10,378 nucleotides of DNA from Sutterella sp. UBA1442 (lineage in GTDB: Bacteria; Pseudomonadota; Gammaproteobacteria; Burkholderiales; Burkholderiaceae_F), in assembly GCA_002329575.1 (NCBI GenBank), contig DCTK01000035.1:1-10378 (forward strand), written 5' to 3'. A model generated the notes under the pieces. It worked only from the letters and a program-made list of their open reading frames with translations, had not been told where the DNA came from and did not search any database. Positions within the stretch are counted from its first letter, which is position 1. The number at the start of each line of letters is the position of its first letter. Shown piece by piece: positions 6,813 through 10,378 of this stretch. Position numbers and translations under genes: made by a program.

Positions 6813-7328
6813 TTAGGCGGATTTAGCAGCCTGAGCTCGGCGTTTTTTAAGTTTGGCGCAGGCTCGGTCATACTTCAGGCGACTTAAGTGATCGATAAAA
6901 ACTGTGCCTTTCAGATGATCGAGTTCGTGCTGAATGCAAATGGCCAACAGGCCTTCAGCGGGCATGGTTATCTCTTCGCCTTCCAAGTTCATGAAACGCA
7001 CGGTTACAGCAGTGTGACGTTCGACTTTTTCCCAGATGCCGGGCAGAGACAAGCAACCTTCCTCACCAGTGCAAACTTCTTCGCTAACTTCAATAATTTC
7101 AGGGTTGATGAGCGTCATGAGATTATTTTTGTCCTCACTGACGTCCATGACGATCATCCGTAAGCTTCGGCCAACTTGAGGTGCAGCTAAACCGACACCG
7201 GGAGCCTTGTACATTGTTTCGGCCATATCGGCAGCTAATTGACGGATATCGGTCGTAATTTCAGTAACGTCGGCGCACGGTTTTTCTAAGATCGGATTGG
7301 GAAATTGCACAATCGGTAAAATAGCCAC
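6813..7328 (-). CDS. def: Peptide deformylase
   Basis: A 171-residue metalloenzyme that removes the N-formyl group from newly made proteins. All three family motifs are present: GVGLAAPQVG (motif 1), EGCLSLPG with the metal-binding Cys (motif 2) and QHELDHLKG with the HExxH metal ligands and catalytic Glu (motif 3). The C-terminus is Lys/Arg/Ala rich. The chosen start is GTG 7328, giving the standard MAILPIVQFPNPIL beginning, with GGAGG exactly 5 bases upstream. A TTG start at 7340 would add four residues but lies inside that ribosome site, so it is unlikely. The gene is divergent from dprA and convergent with the hydrolase (4 bases between stops). It is normally followed directly by fmt; here the hydrolase gene intervenes on the opposite strand. 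Confidence 0.96.
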   Translation of the reverse strand: MAILPIVQFPNPILEKPCADVTEITTDIRQLAADMAETMYKAPGVGLAAPQVGRSLRMIVMDVSEDKNNLMTLINPEIIEVSEEVCTGEEGCLSLPGIWEKVERHTAVTVRFMNLEGEEITMPAEGLLAICIQHELDHLKGTVFIDHLSRLKYDRACAKLKKRRAQAAKSA

Positions 7329-7405
7329 GGATTCCTCCAAGATAGGAATTTCAAAAAAGTAAATAACTGCGTGATTTTAGCGCAAACGACGTTATGGGGA
7401 AGAGC
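7329..7405. promoter_or_regulatory. Divergent def/dprA intergenic region
   Basis: About 77 AT-rich bases between two divergent genes must hold promoters for both, unless they are transcribed from further away. It contains the def ribosome site and, at 7396-7400, GGGGA for dprA. No -35/-10 pair is good enough to name. Confidence 0.4.
7334..7338 (-). promoter_or_regulatory. Ribosome binding site of def, deciding a GTG start
   Basis: GGAGG on the coding strand lies 5 bases before GTG 7328. The alternative TTG at 7340 overlaps this site, so the GTG is the better start. Confidence 0.75.
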
Positions 7406-8287
7406 ATGTATACCGAGACGATTGCCGAAGGTTGGCTACGCCTGGCGTTAACGCCGGGAATGGATATACAAAGTGCGCACGCTCTTTTGTCTGAGTTTGG
7501 CGAGCCTCAGGACATTTTGTCGATGAAAACGACCAAGCTAGGAGCGTTTATATCTGAGTCTCTTGCCTGTCGATTAAAGCATCCCGATGATCAAACAAGA
7601 CTACAGATTGAGCAAACCCTCGAATGGCTTGTAAGCGTACCGGGAGCTCGGCTAATCACATTGGCAGATTCTGACTACCCGTCTCAGTTTTTGACAGTTG
7701 TAGAGCCTCCTTTAGCAGTGTTGGCTTTGGGCAATACAGATTTACTAGTCAACCCCACTCTCTCGCTTACGGGATCGGAAAATCCTAATCAAGAAGGTAT
7801 TCAAATCGCCGAATCGTGGGCCCAAGTCTTGGCAAGTAAGCCGCTTAGTCTCGTACAAGGAGACGCAGATGGCATAGAGCGGCATGCGCTTGTTTCTGCG
7901 TTAAAAACCCGTCCGGATCATTTGATTTATATCTCGAAAATCCCTTTAACGGATCCTAAAATAGCTCAACAGTCGACATTTGTTGCGAATAACGGATTGG
8001 CGTTGAGTTTTGTCTGTTTTGCCCGTGCCGAAGAAGAATTGTGGCAAGCTAGGCATCGGTTGTTGGCGGCTTGTTGCGAAAACTTCGTGTTAATTCAAGC
8101 ATCACCACGGGCGAAAAGTTTGCGCTTAATGCGAGAGATTGCAGATATGAATAGGACGGTAATGGCAGTTCCCGGATCCATTCATTCCCCTCTGAGCAAG
8201 GGGTGTCATCAGTTAATTAAGCAGGGAGCTCGACTAGTTGAGTCTGTTGATGATATCTTATTTGAAATAAATTTGAACAATATTTAA
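7406..8287 (+). CDS. dprA: Highly diverged DprA/Smf-like DNA-processing protein
   Basis: A 293-residue protein (297 with the alternative ATG at 7394) in the usual betaproteobacterial dprA position. Normal DprA binds single-stranded DNA and loads RecA during transformation. Residue numbers below count from 7394. The N-terminus (LRLALTPGMDIQSAHALL) matches the DprA helical domain, and the Rossmann region runs from DSDYPSQFL (92-100) to VMAVPGSIHSPLSKGCHQLI (256-275) and GARLVESVDDIL. The usual VGSR is TGSE (126-129), SGxAxGID is QGDADGIE (155-162), the FPxRNRxIAGL region is WQARHRLLAA (217-226), and SGSLITA is replaced by AKSLRLM. The C-terminal winged-helix domain of longer DprAs is absent. 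The frame is intact. ATG 7406 is preferred because GGGGA precedes it by 5 bases; ATG 7394 has no ribosome site. Retained DprA activity is uncertain. Confidence 0.82.
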   Translation: MYTETIAEGWLRLALTPGMDIQSAHALLSEFGEPQDILSMKTTKLGAFISESLACRLKHPDDQTRLQIEQTLEWLVSVPGARLITLADSDYPSQFLTVVEPPLAVLALGNTDLLVNPTLSLTGSENPNQEGIQIAESWAQVLASKPLSLVQGDADGIERHALVSALKTRPDHLIYISKIPLTDPKIAQQSTFVANNGLALSFVCFARAEEELWQARHRLLAACCENFVLIQASPRAKSLRLMREIADMNRTVMAVPGSIHSPLSKGCHQLIKQGARLVESVDDILFEINLNNI

Positions 8288-8296
8288 AAATGTTCA

Positions 8297-8324
8297 TTGA
8301 AAATTTGCAAATAACCCTCATAAA
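8297..8324 (+). promoter_or_regulatory. Possible sigma-70 promoter for topB
   Basis: TTGAAA (8297-8302) and CATAAA (8319-8324) are separated by 16 bases, upstream of topB. An overlapping weaker candidate is TTGCAA at 8305-8310. Neither matches consensus well, so topB could instead be read through from dprA. Confidence 0.3.
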
Positions 8325-8348
8325 GTTGCTACTCTAAAAAAGCATTTT

Positions 8349-8363
8349 TTGAGAGATTCTCAA
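8349..8363. repeat. Inverted repeat in the topB leader
   Basis: TTGAGA-GAT-TCTCAA is a perfect 6-bp inverted repeat with a 3-base centre, followed by ATTTT, and preceded by an A6-GCA-T6 run (8336-8350). It lies 13 bases before the topB ATG. It could be a weak terminator after dprA, a small operator or a leader hairpin near the ribosome site; sequence alone does not decide. Confidence 0.4.
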
Positions 8364-8376
8364 TTTTGGACAAAAA

Positions 8377-10378
8377 ATGAGTGAAAAAATATTAGTAATT
8401 GCAGAAAAGCCGTCAGTGGCAAATGACATTGCAAAAGCCTTGGGTGGCATGACACGTGAAAAGGACTACTACGAAGGCGAGCACTACGTTGTGAGCTCTG
8501 CAGTCGGTCACCTTCTGGAGCTTGCTGTACCTGAAAAATATGACGTCAAACGTGGCAAGTGGACCTTTACCCATTTACCAATGTTGCCGCCGTCCTTCGA
8601 TTTAAAACCTATCAAGAAAACCGAAGACAGACTGAAGACGCTCAAGCGTCTTTTAAAACGCTCGGATATTACCGGAGTGATTAATGCTTGCGATGCCGGA
8701 CGTGAAGGGGAACTGATTTTCCGCTACATCATTCAAGCCTCAAAGTGTAAAAAGCCGATTGAGCGTCTGTGGTTGCAATCCATGACTCCGTCGGCAATCC
8801 GAGACGCCTTTGCACACTTGCGTAGCGATGCGGAAATGCAAAATTTGGCCGATGCTGCTCGCTCTCGTTCTGAAGCAGACTGGCTTGTGGGAATCAACGG
8901 AACTCGCGCCATGACCGCCTTTAATAGCAAAGACGGAGGCTTTTTCTTAACGACAGTCGGTCGCGTGCAGACACCGACCTTGGCTATCGTGATGGAGCGC
9001 GAGGAAAAGATTAATGCTTTTGTCAGCCGTCCGTATTGGGAAGTGCACGCAAAGGTACAGTGTGAAGCTGGTCAGTATGACGCCGTGTGGTTTGATCCTG
9101 TGTTTAAGAAAAATGAGGAAGATCCGCATCAAAAAGCTGAGCGTATTTGGTCAAAAGAGGACGCTCAACGCATTTGCAAACTCATTGAGGGACAGACGGC
9201 CTCTGTTAAACAATCAGCCAAGCGAACAACACAACTTTCTCCACTGCTTTTTGACCTGACGAGTCTGCAACGTGAAGCTAATAATCGTTTTGGTTTTTCT
9301 GCTAAGACGACATTAGCTTTGGCTCAAGCACTTTACGAAAAACATAAAGCATTGACTTACCCAAGAACAGATGCGCGTGCTTTACCGGAAGACTATCTTG
9401 GGACGGTTAATAATACGCTCGATATGTTGAAAGAAAGCTCGAGATACATGAAGAGCGTTGGTGAAATCCAAAAGCACAAATGGGTTAAGCCCAGTAAGCG
9501 CATCTTTGATAATTCGAAGATTTCCGATCACTTTGCCATTATCCCGACACTTCAGGCTCCGAAAAAACTCACAGAAGCCGAAGAGAAGATTTACGACTTG
9601 GTGGTTAAGCGCTTCTTGGCAGTATTTTTCCCTGCCGCTGAATATGATGTGACAACGCGCATTTCAACGGTTGCAGGTCAAAATTTGAAGACCGAAGGCA
9701 AGGTACTTGTAAAAGCCGGCTGGTTGGAGGTTTACGGCCGAGGAACTGAAGAGGCAGAAACTCTTGTACCAGTGAAGGACAATGAAAAGGTCACGGTGAA
9801 AGAATCTCTTGTCGAGGAAAAAGCCACTAAACCTCCAGTTCGTTACACAGAAGCGACTCTTTTGTCTGCCATGGAAGGTGCCGGTAAATTGGTCGAAGAA
9901 GGAGAGTTGAGAGAGGCTATGGCCGGGAAGGGCCTAGGCACTCCTGCAACGCGGGCGGCAATCATTGAAGGGCTTTTGCTTCAAAAATATTTACGTCGAG
10001 ACGGACGCGACCTTTGCCCGACGTACAAAGCTCGTCAACTCTTTGCTCTTTTGAAAGGCTTAGGAATTTCTGAGTTATCTGAACCTGAGTTGACTGGTGA
10101 GTGGGAATACAAGCTCGCTCAAATCGAAAAAGGAACGTTATCGCGCGATGTTTTCATGAAGGAAATCCGTTCGATGACCGAAACCATTGTTGAGCAGGCC
10201 AAACGCTATGAGGGGGATACGGTGCCGATTGAAAACCCGGCACATCTAAAGAGTCCTTGTCCTAAGTGTGGCGGTGAAATTGTTGAAAACTATCGCCGAT
10301 TCGCTTGCACGTCTTGTGACTTCAGTTTGCCTAAGCATCCTGGTGGCCGCACTTTTGAAGTGGCCGAAGTTGAAGCAC
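8377..10378 (+). CDS. topB: DNA topoisomerase III (type IA), 3' end outside the window
   Basis: The frame is open for 667 codons from ATG 8377 to the window edge, so the C-terminus is missing. Type IA topoisomerases cut one DNA strand through a 5'-phosphotyrosine link and are used in decatenation and recombination intermediates. The Toprim domain starts MSEKILVIAEKPSVANDIAK, with catalytic E10 and NACDAGREGELIFR (D106, E110, E112). The DAGREGE form is usual in this TopB subfamily, so the Gly at 108 is not a defect. Further motifs are RSEADWLVGINGTRAMT, TTVGRVQTPTLA and the active-site Y328 in ALTYPRTDARALPEDY. The segment GKGLGTPATRAAIIEGL is also typical. Near the edge a zinc-ribbon has C628, C631, C644 and C647. 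Only a short GGA site precedes the ATG. topB downstream of dprA is a common betaproteobacterial arrangement. Confidence 0.95.
   Translation, partial: MSEKILVIAEKPSVANDIAKALGGMTREKDYYEGEHYVVSSAVGHLLELAVPEKYDVKRGKWTFTHLPMLPPSFDLKPIKKTEDRLKTLKRLLKRSDITGVINACDAGREGELIFRYIIQASKCKKPIERLWLQSMTPSAIRDAFAHLRSDAEMQNLADAARSRSEADWLVGINGTRAMTAFNSKDGGFFLTTVGRVQTPTLAIVMEREEKINAFVSRPYWEVHAKVQCEAGQYDAVWFDPVFKKNEEDPHQKAERIWSKEDAQRICKLIEGQTASVKQSAKRTTQLSPLLFDLTSLQREANNRFGFSAKTTLALAQALYEKHKALTYPRTDARALPEDYLGTVNNTLDMLKESSRYMKSVGEIQKHKWVKPSKRIFDNSKISDHFAIIPTLQAPKKLTEAEEKIYDLVVKRFLAVFFPAAEYDVTTRISTVAGQNLKTEGKVLVKAGWLEVYGRGTEEAETLVPVKDNEKVTVKESLVEEKATKPPVRYTEATLLSAMEGAGKLVEEGELREAMAGKGLGTPATRAAIIEGLLLQKYLRRDGRDLCPTYKARQLFALLKGLGISELSEPELTGEWEYKLAQIEKGTLSRDVFMKEIRSMTETIVEQAKRYEGDTVPIENPAHLKSPCPKCGGEIVENYRRFACTSCDFSLPKHPGGRTFEVAEVEA
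8635..8652 (+). repeat. Terminator-like hairpin inside the topB coding region
   Basis: AAGACGC-TCAA-GCGTCTT is a perfect 7-bp stem with a 4-base loop; two further T follow at 8653-8654 before A's. It lies about 260 bases into topB. The T tract is too short for a confident intrinsic terminator and the codons (Lys-Thr-Leu-Lys-Arg-Leu) may explain it by chance. Confidence 0.3.

Noticed and set aside
7329..7340. TTG start for def
   Set aside because: The TTG overlaps the GGAGG site that serves the GTG at 7328, which also gives the family-standard N-terminus.
8692..8712. Missing second Asp in the topoisomerase Toprim motif (DAGREGE instead of DADREGE)
   Set aside because: This form is usual for the TopB subfamily found in other bacteria, so it is not a defect.
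8733..9259. Short frames on both strands inside topB
   Set aside because: They lie within the long, motif-rich topoisomerase frame, which is open to the window edge.
1..10378. Defence island, CRISPR array, prophage or transposon
   Set aside because: No repeat arrays, transposase, integrase, toxin-antitoxin or phage-like genes are visible; all genes but the hydrolase fit a conserved core neighbourhood.

Overview
The window reads as a piece of core chromosome from a betaproteobacterium of the order Burkholderiales. The gene order trkA / short NtrX-like regulator / NtrY-like kinase / DUF4390 / rsmB / fmt / def / dprA / topB is the familiar arrangement of that group. The moderate GC content, the short intergenic gaps and the strongly diverged dprA would suit a host-associated lineage such as Sutterellaceae, but that placement is inference. 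I see no rRNA, tRNA, CRISPR array, insertion sequence, phage gene or attachment site.

Layout, left to right. On the minus strand, from 5789 down to 1, lies a tightly packed block: fmt, rsmB, a DUF4390 secreted protein, an NtrY-type sensor kinase, an NtrX-like regulator without an AAA+ domain, and the first 24 codons of trkA. fmt/rsmB and DUF4390/kinase overlap by ATGA, and rsmB/DUF4390 abut as TAA-ATG, so translational coupling is likely. A plus-strand alpha/beta hydrolase (5906-6808) then sits between fmt and the minus-strand def gene (6813-7328). def and fmt normally form one operon. On the right, plus-strand dprA (7406-8287) is divergent from def, and topB (8377 to the window end) follows. 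The topB reading frame runs off the right edge.

Functional themes. Def and Fmt act at the two ends of the N-formylmethionine cycle: Fmt formylates initiator Met-tRNA and Def removes the formyl group from new proteins. RsmB methylates 16S rRNA. The NtrY/NtrX-like pair is a membrane sensor and response regulator beside the potassium-uptake regulator TrkA. DprA and topoisomerase III belong to DNA recombination and topology.

I find no convincing new multi-gene system. The points most worth checking are: (1) the hydrolase inserted antisense between def and fmt, with a 4-bp convergent junction and a perfect 9-bp inverted repeat near its 3' end, which raises a noncontiguous-operon hypothesis; (2) a DprA that keeps its fold but has lost most signature residues; (3) a C7 tract at codons 8-10 of fmt that replaces a normally acidic residue; (4) the AAA+-less NtrX-like regulator with an A8 tract in its linker. 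No stretch over 300 bases lacks a gene; the longest gap is the 116 bases between fmt and the hydrolase.
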